Part shown: one piece after another, positions 35,378 to 44,420 of the stretch
Layout of the letters: every line of letters begins with the position of its first letter
How positions within the stretch are numbered: position 1 is the stretch's first letter
DNA from: Streptomyces albireticuli
Lineage (GTDB): Bacteria; Actinomycetota; Actinomycetes; Streptomycetales; Streptomycetaceae
Reading direction: 5' to 3'
NCBI RefSeq assembly: GCF_002192455.1
Contig: NZ_CP021744.1
Span: 6,233,501 to 6,297,500 of the forward strand
Length of the DNA: 64,000 nucleotides
Program-made: the position numbers and the translations under genes
The notes under the pieces: generated by a model
The model's input: the letters and a program-made list of their open reading frames with translations, nothing else
Told to the model about the DNA's origin: nothing
Databases searched by the model: none

Positions 35378-36748
35378 GTGGAACCCGACCTGTTCACCGC
35401 CGCCGCGGAGGACCGCCAGGAGAAAGACCCGGCGAGCAGTCCTCTGGCCGTCCGCATGCGCCCGCGCACCCTCGACGAGGTCGTCGGCCAGGGGCACCTC
35501 CTCAAGCCGGGCAGCCCCTTGCGGCGCCTGGTCGGGGAGGGCAGCGGCGGTCCGGCCGGCCCGTCCTCGGTGATCCTCTGGGGCCCGCCCGGCATCGGCA
35601 AGACGACGCTGGCCTATGTCGTCAGCCAGGCCACCAACAAGCGCTTCGTGGAGCTGTCCGCGATCACCGCCGGGGTCAAGGAGGTGCGCGCCGTCATCGA
35701 CAGCGCCCGCCGCGCCTCCGGTGGCTACGGCAAGGAGACCGTCCTCTTCCTGGACGAGATCCACCGCTTCAGCAAGGCCCAGCAGGACTCCCTGCTGCCC
35801 GCCGTCGAGAACCGCTGGGTCACCCTCATCGCGGCCACGACGGAGAACCCCTACTTCTCGATCATCTCCCCGCTGCTCTCCCGCTCGCTGCTGCTCACCC
35901 TCCAGGCGCTCACCGACGACGACCTGCGCGGCCTGCTGCGCCGCGCGCTCACCGACGAGCGCGGCCTCGGCGGCGCGGTCACCCTGCCCGAGGACGCCGA
36001 GGGGCACCTGCTGCGGATCGCCGGCGGCGACGCGCGGCGGGCGCTCACGGCGCTGGAGGCGGGGGCCGGGTCGGCCCTCGCCAAGGGCAAGGCCGAGATC
36101 ACCCTGGAGACCCTGGAGGACGCCGTCGACCGGGCGGCGGTGAAGTACGACCGCGACGGCGACCAGCACTACGACGTCGCCAGCGCCCTGATCAAGTCCA
36201 TCCGCGGCTCGGACGTGGACGCCACGCTGCACTACCTCGCTCGGATGATCGAGGCGGGGGAGGACCCCCGGTTCATCGCGCGGCGGCTGATGATCTCGGC
36301 GAGCGAGGACATCGGCATGGCCGACCCCACGGCTCTACAGACGGCGGTCGCCGGCGCCCAGGCCGTGGCGCTGATCGGATTCCCGGAGGCCCGGATCGTG
36401 CTGGGCCAGGTGGCCGTGGCCCTCGCGCTCGCCCCCAAGTCCAATGCCGCGTACCTCGCGATCGACGCGGCCCTCGCGGACGTGCGCGCGGGTCTCGCGG
36501 GCCCGGTCCCGCCGCACCTGCGCGACGGGCACTACAAGGGCGCGGAGAAGCTGGGCCACGCCCAGGGCTATCTCTATCCGCACGACCTGCCCGGCGGCAT
36601 CGCCGCGCAGCAGTACGCGCCGGACGCGATCCACGGCAAGCGGTACTACGAGCCGACGCGGTACGGCGCGGAGGCGCGGTACGCGGACGTGGCGGAGCGC
36701 GTCCGGGCCCGCCTGCGCGGCGAGGCCCCGCCGGGGGCGGGTGAGTGA
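35378..36748 (+). CDS. rarA: Replication-associated recombination protein A
   Basis: AAA+ ATPase of 456 aa (MgsA/RarA, WRNIP1 family) acting at stalled replication forks. LAVRMRPRTLDEVVGQGHLL is the N-terminal family motif. Walker A is WGPPGIGKTTLA, Walker B LFLDEIHRFSKAQQDSLLP, sensor 1 LIAATTENPYFSIISPLLSR. The tetramerisation domain follows, with KSIRGSDVDATLHYLARM and RRLMISASEDIGMADP. GTG 35378 is placed where the protein begins EPDLFTAAAEDRQ; a GTG ten codons upstream is less likely as it would lie in the terminator stem. Convergent with the DUF2470 gene. Confidence 0.95.
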   Translation: MEPDLFTAAAEDRQEKDPASSPLAVRMRPRTLDEVVGQGHLLKPGSPLRRLVGEGSGGPAGPSSVILWGPPGIGKTTLAYVVSQATNKRFVELSAITAGVKEVRAVIDSARRASGGYGKETVLFLDEIHRFSKAQQDSLLPAVENRWVTLIAATTENPYFSIISPLLSRSLLLTLQALTDDDLRGLLRRALTDERGLGGAVTLPEDAEGHLLRIAGGDARRALTALEAGAGSALAKGKAEITLETLEDAVDRAAVKYDRDGDQHYDVASALIKSIRGSDVDATLHYLARMIEAGEDPRFIARRLMISASEDIGMADPTALQTAVAGAQAVALIGFPEARIVLGQVAVALALAPKSNAAYLAIDAALADVRAGLAGPVPPHLRDGHYKGAEKLGHAQGYLYPHDLPGGIAAQQYAPDAIHGKRYYEPTRYGAEARYADVAERVRARLRGEAPPGAGE

Positions 36749-36794
36749 CTCCGAGGGCTGTGCCCCGGGGCCCCTGCCGCGCTGCGCGCGGTGC

Positions 36795-36865
36795 CCTCAC
36801 ACGCCGGACGGGCTCGATCGCGCCCGGTCCGGGCGATCTGCACTCAAGCCTGTCCGGCGTGTGAG
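36795..36865. repeat. Inverted pair of dispersed intergenic repeat cores
   Basis: CCTCACACGCCGGACGGGCT at 36795-36814 is the inverse complement, with one mismatch, of AGCCTGTCCGGCGTGTGAGG at 36846-36865. The pair can form a 20-bp stem with a 31-nt loop. It belongs to the family at 17136 and 21755 and sits between convergent rarA and the DUF2470 gene, where it may act as a bidirectional terminator. Confidence 0.75.
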
Positions 36866-36902
36866 GACCGGGCCCGGGGCGGAGCCGGTATGCGGCCCGT
36901 AC

Positions 36903-37751
36903 CTATCCCAGTGCCGCCTCGAACAGCGTGTGCATCGCCCTGCGGAGCTGGGCGATGTCCCGCACCGGCTCCGGGAACTCGAAGCGCGCGTCGAAGGTGC
37001 GGTCGGCCGCGCCGACGCCCCCGCCCTCCGTGAAGCGGACGCGCAGCCCGAAGCGGTCCAGCGACAGCGGCACCGCCCGGTGCTCACCCTCCGAGCCGCG
37101 CTCGCCGAGCAGCACGGACAGCCCGCGCACCTGGTCCCCGTGGGCCGAGTGCAGGTGCTGGAGCAGCTCCGCCTCGTGCGTGACCAGCGGATCGGGCTCG
37201 GCCCGCGCGAAGTCGTCCGGCTCGACGCTCTCCGCGCCCCACAGGTCGTCCACACTGGTCTCGCCGACCTCCAGCCGCAGCATCATCCGGCCGGGCTCGG
37301 TGACCCCGGGCACGCAGGTCAGCCAGCCGGAGATCCAGGCGCGGCCGCGGATCCGGTGGGGCACGGAGACCGGTGCGACGTCCGTGATCTCCAGCACGGC
37401 CGACAGCTCGTCGTCCTGTGCGTGCGTGGCGGCCCGGACGGCCGGGGAATCGGCCGGGAAGACCAGGAAGATCTCGCCGTCGGGGCCCACGCTGCGGGCC
37501 TCCGGGGTCAGCTGGTCCACGCGCGTGGCGGCGCCCCCGGTCAGCCCCGGGATGAGGAGCACCGCGGAGCATGTACTCTGTACGAGAGTTCGTGTGCGCT
37601 CGGCTGCTGACGGCATCCGCGCGATTTCAAGCCCGCTGGGACGCGGCAGACCATGAGCTGATCGGACCTCCGTCGAGTCGATGCGCTGTGCCGCGTCGAC
37701 ATTCTCGTCTGTGTTGTCTGTGGCGCGCGTGGTTTTCCCAGGGCGAGACAT
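36903..37751 (-). CDS. DUF2470 domain protein, iron-box regulated
   Basis: Cytosolic protein of 282 aa. An N-terminal region resembling pyridoxamine-oxidase-like split-barrel proteins (SAVLLIPGLTGGAATRVD, ISGWLTCVPGV) precedes a C-terminal DUF2470 domain from about residue 190: DPLVTHEAELLQHLHSAHGD, LDRFGLRVRF and FPEPVRDIAQLRRAMHTLF. DUF2470 occurs at the end of HugZ-type haem-utilisation proteins, so a role in haem or iron use is likely. Position of an iron box just upstream supports this. ATG 37751 has AAGGAGA at the right distance on the minus strand. It diverges from rpsD by only 56 bp. Confidence 0.82.
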   Translation of the reverse strand: MSRPGKTTRATDNTDENVDAAQRIDSTEVRSAHGLPRPSGLEIARMPSAAERTRTLVQSTCSAVLLIPGLTGGAATRVDQLTPEARSVGPDGEIFLVFPADSPAVRAATHAQDDELSAVLEITDVAPVSVPHRIRGRAWISGWLTCVPGVTEPGRMMLRLEVGETSVDDLWGAESVEPDDFARAEPDPLVTHEAELLQHLHSAHGDQVRGLSVLLGERGSEGEHRAVPLSLDRFGLRVRFTEGGGVGAADRTFDARFEFPEPVRDIAQLRRAMHTLFEAALG

Positions 37752-37765
37752 GCGATCTCCTTGAG

Positions 37766-37784
37766 TAAGGTGAGCCTAACCTAA
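37766..37784. promoter_or_regulatory. DmdR/IdeR-type iron box
   Basis: The 19-mer, read on the minus strand as TTAGGTTAGGCTCACCTTA, matches the DtxR/IdeR/DmdR consensus TTAGGTTAGGCTAACCTAA at 17 of 19 positions. It lies 15 nt upstream of the DUF2470 start codon and 24 nt upstream of the rpsD start. The iron-loaded repressor would block DUF2470 transcription; whether it also touches rpsD is open. Confidence 0.8.
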
Positions 37785-37807
37785 CCTACAACGGAGGTCT
37801 GGAGAAC

Positions 37808-38422
37808 GTGCCTAACCAGTCGCGTCCCAAGGTCAAGAAGTCCCGTGCGCTCGGTATCGCGCTGACCCCGAAGGCTGTCAAGTACTTCGAGGCCCGCCCC
37901 TACCCGCCGGGTGAGCACGGCCGCGGCCGCAAGCAGAACTCGGACTACAAGGTTCGTCTGCTCGAGAAGCAGCGTCTGCGCGCCCAGTACGACATCAGCG
38001 AGCGCCAGATGGCCCGCGCCTACGACCGTGCCAAGAAGGCCGAGGGCAAGACGGGCGAGGCGCTGGTCGTCGAGCTCGAGCGCCGCCTCGACGCCCTGGT
38101 CCTGCGTTCGGGCATCGCCCGCACCATCTACCAGGCCCGTCAGATGGTCGTCCACGGCCACATCGAGGTCAACGGTGGCAAGGTCGACAAGCCGTCGTTC
38201 CGCGTCCGTCCCGACGACGTCGTGATGGTCCGCGAGCGCAGCCGCGCCAAGCACCCCTTCCAGGTGGCCATGGCCGGCGGCTACGCCGGTGAGGGCGAGA
38301 CCCCGCGCTACCTCCAGGTGAACCTCCAGGCTCTGGCCTTCCGCCTGGACCGTGACCCGAACCGCAAGGAAATCCCGGTCATCTGCGACGAGCAGCTCGT
38401 CGTCGAGTACTACGCCCGCTGA
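37808..38422 (+). CDS. rpsD: 30S ribosomal protein S4
   Basis: Primary 16S rRNA-binding protein of 204 aa that nucleates 30S assembly. It has the N-terminal LTPKAVKYFEARPYPPGEHG and an S4 RNA-binding domain (LDALVLRSGIARTIYQARQM, VVHGHIEVNGGKVDKPSFRV). The zinc-binding Cys cluster of the C+ forms is absent, and the protein is a Cys-poor paralogue type. Two SD-like GGAG sites precede GTG 37808. It is monocistronic here, away from the rpsK-rpoA cluster, as is usual in Streptomyces. Confidence 0.96.
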   Translation: MPNQSRPKVKKSRALGIALTPKAVKYFEARPYPPGEHGRGRKQNSDYKVRLLEKQRLRAQYDISERQMARAYDRAKKAEGKTGEALVVELERRLDALVLRSGIARTIYQARQMVVHGHIEVNGGKVDKPSFRVRPDDVVMVRERSRAKHPFQVAMAGGYAGEGETPRYLQVNLQALAFRLDRDPNRKEIPVICDEQLVVEYYAR

Positions 38423-38434
38423 TCCCGGGGGCGC

Positions 38435-38454
38435 CCCCCGGCCTCGGCCGGGGG
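38435..38454. terminator. Hairpin between rpsD and STAND ATPase gene
   Basis: An inverted repeat CCCCCGGC...GCCGGGGG (38435-38454) lies 12 nt beyond rpsD and 22 nt beyond the convergent STAND gene stop; it can terminate both. Confidence 0.6.
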
Positions 38455-38476
38455 AGCCGCTCCAGTGAGATCGGTT

Positions 38477-40771
38477 TCAGCCCGCCGTCTCCCCGGTCCC
38501 CGTGACCGGAGAGCCGGCGGGCTGGTGCGTTTCCGGGGACCGCGAGCGGGTGCGCGCGCCCGGCACCCTGCCCCGGTCCGGCAGGGCCTCGTGGTCCGGC
38601 CGCGGCCCGCGCAGCGCCCGCGCCGTCACCGCGTCCAGATCCAGCCGGGCCCCCTCGCGGACGTGGTTCTCGTACCGCCGGGCGCCCAGCCGGTCCCGCA
38701 GCCGCCGCTCGCACAGCGCGTGCGGACCGTTGAAGTACCGCGACCCGAACAGCGGCAGCCCCACCGAGCGCCACAGCCGCCCCGCGGCCCCCTGGAGCAC
38801 CGCGGCCTCCACCGCGTCGCCCTCGTGCGCCCCGCCCTCACCCTCCAGGGTGATCAGCGCCAGCAGCTCCAGCGCCAGCACCGCGCCCACCAGGTCGTGG
38901 AAGGCGTAGTCGATCGCCAGGCACTCCTCCAGCAGCGCCCGCGCCCGCGCGCTGTCGCCGCCGCTGAACGCCGCGAACCCCAGCACGTACAGCGCGTAGG
39001 CCAGCGTCCACCGCTCGCCGTGCTCGTCGCAGGCCGCCCGCACCTCCTCGCACAAACGCACCGCGCCCGCCAGGTCGCCCTGGAACGCCACCGCCATCGC
39101 CAGCTCCACCTTGCCCATCAGCACATTGCTGTTGAGCTCGCCGATCGCCTCGTAGCGGGCCAGCGCGCCGCGCAGCAGCGCCTCCGCGCGCGGCATGTCG
39201 TCCGAGACCAGCGCCAGACAGCCGGTGCGGTGCTCGGCGTAGGCCAGCGCGCGGGCGTTCCCGGCGCGCTCCGCGGCCTCCCGGCACTCGTCCAGCGCGG
39301 CCACCGCGCCGGCCTGGTCGCCCTGGAGCACCGCCACGTGGCCGAGCACCCACAGCGCCTTCAGCCGGGTCTCCTCGGTGGCCGGGTTGTCGGCCGGCAC
39401 CGCCACGGCCCGGTCCAGCCAGTACCGGCCCTCCGCGAGCCGTCCGCAGCCCACCCAGCAGAACCACAGCGTCCCCGCCAGGTACTGGCCGATGTGCGCC
39501 TCCGCGCTGTCCTCCAGGCTGTGCTCCAGGGCGAGCCGCAGGTTCGGCAGCTCGGCGTCGACCATGGCCGCCACCTCCGCCTGCCGCGGACTGAACCAGT
39601 CCAGCTCGCACCAGGTCGCCAGGCCCATGTACCAGTCGCGGTGCCGGCGCCGCATCCGCCCGGAGTCCGCCAGCGCGTCCAGCCAGCCCGCCCCGTACAT
39701 CCGCACGCTGTCCAGCAGCCGGTAGCGCGGGCCCGCCGGGGTGTCCTCGCGGACCACCACGGACTGCGCCACCAGCTCCGCCAGCACATGCGGGAGCTCC
39801 TCCGCGGGCAGCTCGGGGCCCGAGCAGACGTACTCCGCCGCCTCCAGGTCGAAGAGGCCCGCGAAGACCGTCAGCCGGGCCCACAACAGCCTCTCGGCGG
39901 GCGTGCACAGCTCATGGCTCCAGCCGATGGCCGTGCGCAGCGTCTGGTGGCGCGGCAGCTCCCCGCGCGCGCCCCCGGTCAGCAGCCGGAAGCGGTCGTC
40001 CAGCCGCTCCAGCACCTGGGTCACCGACAGCGCGCCCAGCCGCGCCGCCGCCAGCTCCAGGGCCAGCGGGATGCCGTCGAGCCTGCGGCACAGCTCGGCC
40101 ACGGCGCCCGGCTCGGCGCGGGCGGAGCGGGACCGCAGCGAGGACGGCCAGGCCGCCGCCGCCCGGTCCTCGAACAGCGCGGCGGCCTCCGCCTCCGCCA
40201 TCGGCCGCAACGGGAAGACCTGCTCGCCCGCGATCTCCAGCGGGCGCCGGGAGGTCACCAGGACCCGCAGCCGGGGCGCCCGCCGCAGCAGCTCCCGGAC
40301 CAGCGGCGCGCACTCCTCCACGAGGTGCTCGCAGCCGTCGAGGACGAGCAGCAGCCGGCGGTCGGCGAGCTGCTCCAGCAGACAGGCGCGCGGCGGGCGG
40401 TCCGTGTGGTCGGTCAGGCCCAGCGCGCCGGCCACCGCGTGGTCCAGCAGGGCCGGGTCGGTGAGCGTCGACAGCTCCGCCAGCCACACCCCGTCGCAGA
40501 AGCGATACTGCACCTCTCTGGCCACCCGGCCGGCCAGCCGCGTCTTGCCCACGCCGCCGACCCCCGTGACCGTCACCACCCGGGATCGCGCCAGCTCGTC
40601 CGCCAGCGCCGCCAGCTCCTCGGCGCGGCCGACGAAGCGGCCGGGCTCGGCGGGGAGGTTGCCCGGCGGCGCGAACCGGCCGGGGCCCGGCGTCGCGCCG
40701 TCGGACGAGGAGCCCGGTCGTGGGGGGAAAGGCGGGAACGGTGGGAACGCGGAGCCGGAGTGCGGTGACAT
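38477..40771 (-). CDS. STAND/NB-ARC ATPase with TPR-like repeats
   Basis: Protein of 764 aa, similar to the ATPase and repeat parts of AfsR/GutR-type regulators but without a recognisable DNA-binding domain. The P-loop is TGVGGVGKTRLA (about residue 70), Walker B LLLVLDGCEHLV, sensor LRVLVTSRRPLEI, then RRLDGIPLALELAAARL, the NB-ARC GLPL-like motif. The C-terminal half is a superhelix of TPR-like pairs (LWVLGHVAVLQGDQAGAVAA, YALYVLGFAAFSGGDSARAR). The far C-terminus is Arg/Pro-rich. It probably senses a signal through the repeats and changes state with ATP, but output and partner are unknown. ATG 40771 lacks a clear SD. Confidence 0.85.
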   Translation of the reverse strand: MSPHSGSAFPPFPPFPPRPGSSSDGATPGPGRFAPPGNLPAEPGRFVGRAEELAALADELARSRVVTVTGVGGVGKTRLAGRVAREVQYRFCDGVWLAELSTLTDPALLDHAVAGALGLTDHTDRPPRACLLEQLADRRLLLVLDGCEHLVEECAPLVRELLRRAPRLRVLVTSRRPLEIAGEQVFPLRPMAEAEAAALFEDRAAAAWPSSLRSRSARAEPGAVAELCRRLDGIPLALELAAARLGALSVTQVLERLDDRFRLLTGGARGELPRHQTLRTAIGWSHELCTPAERLLWARLTVFAGLFDLEAAEYVCSGPELPAEELPHVLAELVAQSVVVREDTPAGPRYRLLDSVRMYGAGWLDALADSGRMRRRHRDWYMGLATWCELDWFSPRQAEVAAMVDAELPNLRLALEHSLEDSAEAHIGQYLAGTLWFCWVGCGRLAEGRYWLDRAVAVPADNPATEETRLKALWVLGHVAVLQGDQAGAVAALDECREAAERAGNARALAYAEHRTGCLALVSDDMPRAEALLRGALARYEAIGELNSNVLMGKVELAMAVAFQGDLAGAVRLCEEVRAACDEHGERWTLAYALYVLGFAAFSGGDSARARALLEECLAIDYAFHDLVGAVLALELLALITLEGEGGAHEGDAVEAAVLQGAAGRLWRSVGLPLFGSRYFNGPHALCERRLRDRLGARRYENHVREGARLDLDAVTARALRGPRPDHEALPDRGRVPGARTRSRSPETHQPAGSPVTGTGETAG

Positions 40772-40973
40772 GGCACACAGAGCGTACTGATGAGGATGCG
40801 CACCGTAAACTCCGGCTGGTGAGCACCCGTTCCGCCCGCGGCGGGGCGCCGACAATGCGGTACGGCTGCCGAGGCCCGGCGCGATAAGGTCGTACCGGAC
40901 GTCCAGGGACGTCCGCAGACGTCATTGAGCAAGCAGCAGGCAACCGACGACGACCAGCAGGGAGCGGTGCAGC

Positions 40974-41417
40974 GTGTCCGGTGGAGAGGTGGCCGGGATC
41001 CTCGTGGCCGTCTTCTGGGCGATCCTCGTGTCCTTCCTCGCCCTTGTGCTGGCGCGCCTCGCGCAGACGCTGAAGGCCGCCACCAAGCTGGTGGCCGACG
41101 TCTCCGAGCAGGCCGTGCCCCTCCTCGCCGACGCCTCCGCCACCGTCCGCTCCGCCCACACCCAGCTCGCCCGCGTCGACTCGATCGCCGCGGACGTCCA
41201 GGAGGTCACGGCGAACGCCTCCGCGCTCTCCTCGACCGTCTCCTCCGCCTTCGGCGGTCCGCTGGTCAAGGTCGCCGCGTTCGGGTACGGCGTGCGGCGC
41301 GCGATGGGCCGCAAGGCCGAGCCCGCCCCCGAGCGCTCCGCGTTCGTCGGCCGGACCGTCGACCGGACCCTGCCGTCCGCCCGGCGCGGCAGCCGCCGCG
41401 CCCGTGGGAAGGGTTGA
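40974..41417 (+). CDS. DUF948 domain membrane protein
   Basis: Small bitopic protein of 147 aa. The single N-terminal helix (EVAGILVAVFWAILVSFLALV) is followed by a helical region with KAATKLVADVSEQAVPLLAD and VTANASALSSTVSSAFGGPL, the DUF948 pattern. The C-terminus is Arg-rich. Function is unknown; the coiled region suggests a scaffold. GTG 40974 has GGGAGCGG upstream. It is the first of a run with the DUF6167 gene and alaS. Confidence 0.83.
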   Translation: MSGGEVAGILVAVFWAILVSFLALVLARLAQTLKAATKLVADVSEQAVPLLADASATVRSAHTQLARVDSIAADVQEVTANASALSSTVSSAFGGPLVKVAAFGYGVRRAMGRKAEPAPERSAFVGRTVDRTLPSARRGSRRARGKG

Positions 41418-41425
41418 CCCCAGAA

Positions 41426-41749
41426 ATGTTCCGCCGCACCTTTTGGTTCACCACCGGTGTAGCAGCCGGTGTCTGGGCCACCACCAAGGTCAACCGGAAG
41501 CTCGCCAAGCTCACCCCCGAGAGCCTCGCCCTCCAGGCCGCGGACCGCGCGGTCATCGCCGGCCGCCGGGTCAAGCTCTTCGCCCTCGACGTACGCGACG
41601 GCATGGCGCACCGCGAGGAGGCGCTCAAGGACGCGCTCGGCCTCGGCGCCGCGCCCGGCCCCGAGCACCGCGAACTGCCCGAGCAGCGCCGCCTGGCCGC
41701 ACTCGAACCGAACCACACCTACCACTTCACCCGGAAAGAGGACCACTGA
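41426..41749 (+). CDS. DUF6167 family protein
   Basis: Short protein of 107 aa with an N-terminal hydrophobic patch (RRTFWFTTGVAAGVWATTKV), probably membrane associated. The rest is helical, with KLAKLTPESLALQAADRAVI and DVRDGMAHREEALKDALGL. It is found in the same place, between a DUF948 gene and alaS, in many Streptomyces, from recall. Its stop codon overlaps the alaS ATG (TGATG), so it is coupled to alaS. No function is known. Confidence 0.8.
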   Translation: MFRRTFWFTTGVAAGVWATTKVNRKLAKLTPESLALQAADRAVIAGRRVKLFALDVRDGMAHREEALKDALGLGAAPGPEHRELPEQRRLAALEPNHTYHFTRKEDH

Positions 41750-44418
41750 TGGAGTCGGCTGAAATCCGCCGCCGCTGGCTGCGCTTCTTCGAGGAGCGCG
41801 GGCACACCGTCGTGCCGTCGGCGTCGCTCATCGCGGACGACCCCACGCTGCTCCTGGTCCCCGCCGGCATGGTCCCCTTCAAGCCGTACTTCCTCGGCGA
41901 GGTCAAGCCGCCCTTCCCGCGCGCCACCAGCGTGCAGAAGTGCGTCCGCACCCCGGACATCGAAGAGGTCGGCAAGACCACCCGCCACGGCACGTTCTTC
42001 CAGATGTGCGGCAACTTCTCCTTCGGGGACTACTTCAAGGAAGGCGCCATCAAGCACGCCTGGGAGCTGCTCACCAGCTCCGTGGCGGACGGTGGCTACG
42101 GCCTGGAGCCCGAGAAGCTCTGGATCACCGTCTACCTCGACGACGACGAGGCCGAGCGGATCTGGCGCGACGTCATCGGCGTGCCCGCCGAGCGCATCCA
42201 GCGCCTGGGCAAGAAGGACAACTTCTGGTCCATGGGCGTCCCCGGCCCCTGCGGCCCGTGCTCCGAGATCAACTACGACCGCGGCCCCGAGTTCGGCGCC
42301 GAGGGCGGCCCCGCCGTCAACGACGAGCGGTACGTGGAGATCTGGAACCTGGTCTTCATGCAGTACGAGCGCGGCGCCGGCGAGGACAAGGAGAACTTCC
42401 CGATCCTCGGCGACCTGCCCAGCAAGAACATCGACACCGGTCTCGGCCTCGAGCGCCTCGCGATGATCCTCCAGGGCGTACAGAACATGTACGAGACCGA
42501 CACCCTGCGCGTCGTCATGGACAAGGCCACCGAGCTCACCGGCGTGCGCTACGGCGCCGCCCACGGCACCGACGTCTCGCTGCGCGTGGTCGCCGACCAC
42601 ATGCGCACGTCCGTCATGCTCATCGGCGACGGCGTCACCCCCGGCAACGAGGGCCGCGGCTACGTCCTGCGCCGCATCATGCGCCGCGCCGTGCGCAACA
42701 TGCGTCTGCTGGGCGCCACCGGCCCGGTCGTGGCCGAGCTGGTCGACGTCGTCATCCGGACGATGGGCGAGCAGTACCCGGAGCTGCTGACCGACCGCAA
42801 GCGCATCGAGACCGTCGCGCTCGCCGAGGAGGCCGCCTTCCTCAAGGCCCTCAAGGGCGGCACCAACATCCTGGACACCGCCGTCTCCGAGACCAAGGCC
42901 GCGGGCGGCACGGTCCTCGGCGGCGACAAGGCGTTCCTGCTCCACGACACCTGGGGCTTCCCGATCGACCTCACCCTGGAGATGGCCGCCGAGCAGGGCC
43001 TGTCCGTGGACGAGGACGGCTTCCGCCGCCTGATGAAGGAGCAGCGGGAGCGCGCCAAGGCCGACGCCAAGGCCAAGAAGACCGGCCACGCCGACCTGTC
43101 CGCCTACCGCGAGGTGGCCGACAGCGTCGGGGAGACCGTCTTCACCGGCTACACCGGCACGGAGAACGAGGCCACCGTCGTCGGCCTGCTGGTGGACGGC
43201 GTGCCCTCGCCCGCCGCCACCGAGGGCGACGAGGTCGAGGTCGTCCTGGACCGCACCCCCTTCTACGCCGAGGGCGGCGGCCAGCTCGCCGACCAGGGCC
43301 GCATCAAGCTCGACAGCGGCGCCGTGATCGAGGTCCGCGACGTCCAGAAGCCCGTCCCGGGCGTCAACGTCCACAAGGGCGTCGTCCAGGTCGGCGAGGT
43401 CACCGTCGGCGCCACCGCGTACGCCGTCATCGACGTCGCCCGCCGCCGGGCCATCGCCCGCGCCCACAGCGCCACCCACCTGACCCACCAGGCGCTGCGC
43501 GACGCCCTGGGCCCGACGGCCGCCCAGGCCGGTTCGGAGAACTCCCCGGGCCGCTTCCGCTTCGACTTCGGCTCCCCGGCCGCCGTCCCCGGCAGCGTCC
43601 TCACCGACGTCGAGCAGCGGATCAACGAGGTCCTCTCCCGCGAGCTGGAGGTCCACGCCGAGGTCATGAGCCTCGACGAGGCCAAGAAGTCCGGTGCCAT
43701 CGCCGAGTTCGGCGAGAAGTACGGCGAGCGCGTGCGCGTCGTCACCATCGGCGACTTCTCCAAGGAGCTGTGCGGCGGTACGCACGTCGCCAACACCGCC
43801 CAGCTGGGTCTGGTGAAGCTGCTCGGCGAGTCCTCGATCGGCTCCGGCGTGCGCCGCGTCGAGGCCCTCGTCGGCGCCGACGCCTACAACTTCCTGGCCA
43901 AGGAGCACACGGTCGTCGCCCAGCTCCAGGAGCTGGTCAAGGGCCGTCCGGAGGAGCTCCCCGAGAAGATCTCGGGCATGCTCGCCAAGCTCAAGGACGC
44001 CGAGAAGGAGATCGAGCGGTTCCGCGCGGAGAAGGTCCTCCAGGCCGCCGCGGGTCTCGCCGAGGGCGCCAAGGACGTCAAGGGCGTGGCGCTGGCCGTC
44101 GGCCGGGTGCCGGACGGCACCGGCGCCGACGACCTGCGCAAGCTGGTCCTGGACGTGCGGGGCCGGATCCAGGGCGGCCGGGCCGCCGTGGTCGCGCTGT
44201 TCACCGTGGTGAACGGCCGCCCGCTGACGGTCATCGCCACCAACGACGTCGCCCGTGAGCGCGGCCTCAAGGCCGGCGACCTGGTCCGTACGGCCGCCAA
44301 GACCCTCGGCGGCGGTGGCGGCGGCAAGCCGGACGTCGCCCAGGGCGGTGGCCAGAACCCCGAGGCCGTCGACGAGGCCATGGCCGCCGTCGAGCGTCTC
44401 GTAGCGGAAGCGGCCTGA
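41749..44418 (+). CDS. alaS: Alanyl-tRNA synthetase
   Basis: Class II synthetase of 889 aa. The N-terminus has EIRRRWLRFFEERGHTVVPS and the catalytic core DPTLLLVPAGMVPFKPYFLG and FFQMCGNFSFGDYFKEGAIK. The editing domain holds HSATHLTHQALRDALG (HxxxH) and CGGTHVANTAQLG, whose Cys and His bind zinc. The C-Ala domain has the Gly-rich stretch GGGGGGKPDVAQGGGQNP. ATG 41749 is coupled to the preceding gene. ruvX follows 2 bp later in the same operon, the usual order in bacteria. Confidence 0.97.
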   Translation: MESAEIRRRWLRFFEERGHTVVPSASLIADDPTLLLVPAGMVPFKPYFLGEVKPPFPRATSVQKCVRTPDIEEVGKTTRHGTFFQMCGNFSFGDYFKEGAIKHAWELLTSSVADGGYGLEPEKLWITVYLDDDEAERIWRDVIGVPAERIQRLGKKDNFWSMGVPGPCGPCSEINYDRGPEFGAEGGPAVNDERYVEIWNLVFMQYERGAGEDKENFPILGDLPSKNIDTGLGLERLAMILQGVQNMYETDTLRVVMDKATELTGVRYGAAHGTDVSLRVVADHMRTSVMLIGDGVTPGNEGRGYVLRRIMRRAVRNMRLLGATGPVVAELVDVVIRTMGEQYPELLTDRKRIETVALAEEAAFLKALKGGTNILDTAVSETKAAGGTVLGGDKAFLLHDTWGFPIDLTLEMAAEQGLSVDEDGFRRLMKEQRERAKADAKAKKTGHADLSAYREVADSVGETVFTGYTGTENEATVVGLLVDGVPSPAATEGDEVEVVLDRTPFYAEGGGQLADQGRIKLDSGAVIEVRDVQKPVPGVNVHKGVVQVGEVTVGATAYAVIDVARRRAIARAHSATHLTHQALRDALGPTAAQAGSENSPGRFRFDFGSPAAVPGSVLTDVEQRINEVLSRELEVHAEVMSLDEAKKSGAIAEFGEKYGERVRVVTIGDFSKELCGGTHVANTAQLGLVKLLGESSIGSGVRRVEALVGADAYNFLAKEHTVVAQLQELVKGRPEELPEKISGMLAKLKDAEKEIERFRAEKVLQAAAGLAEGAKDVKGVALAVGRVPDGTGADDLRKLVLDVRGRIQGGRAAVVALFTVVNGRPLTVIATNDVARERGLKAGDLVRTAAKTLGGGGGGKPDVAQGGGQNPEAVDEAMAAVERLVAEAA

Positions 44419-44420
44419 TC

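Noticed and set aside
37808..38422. Riboswitch or S4-binding leader for rpsD
   Set aside because: Only 56 bp separate the divergent genes, and they are filled by the iron box and SD sites; no leader structure fits.
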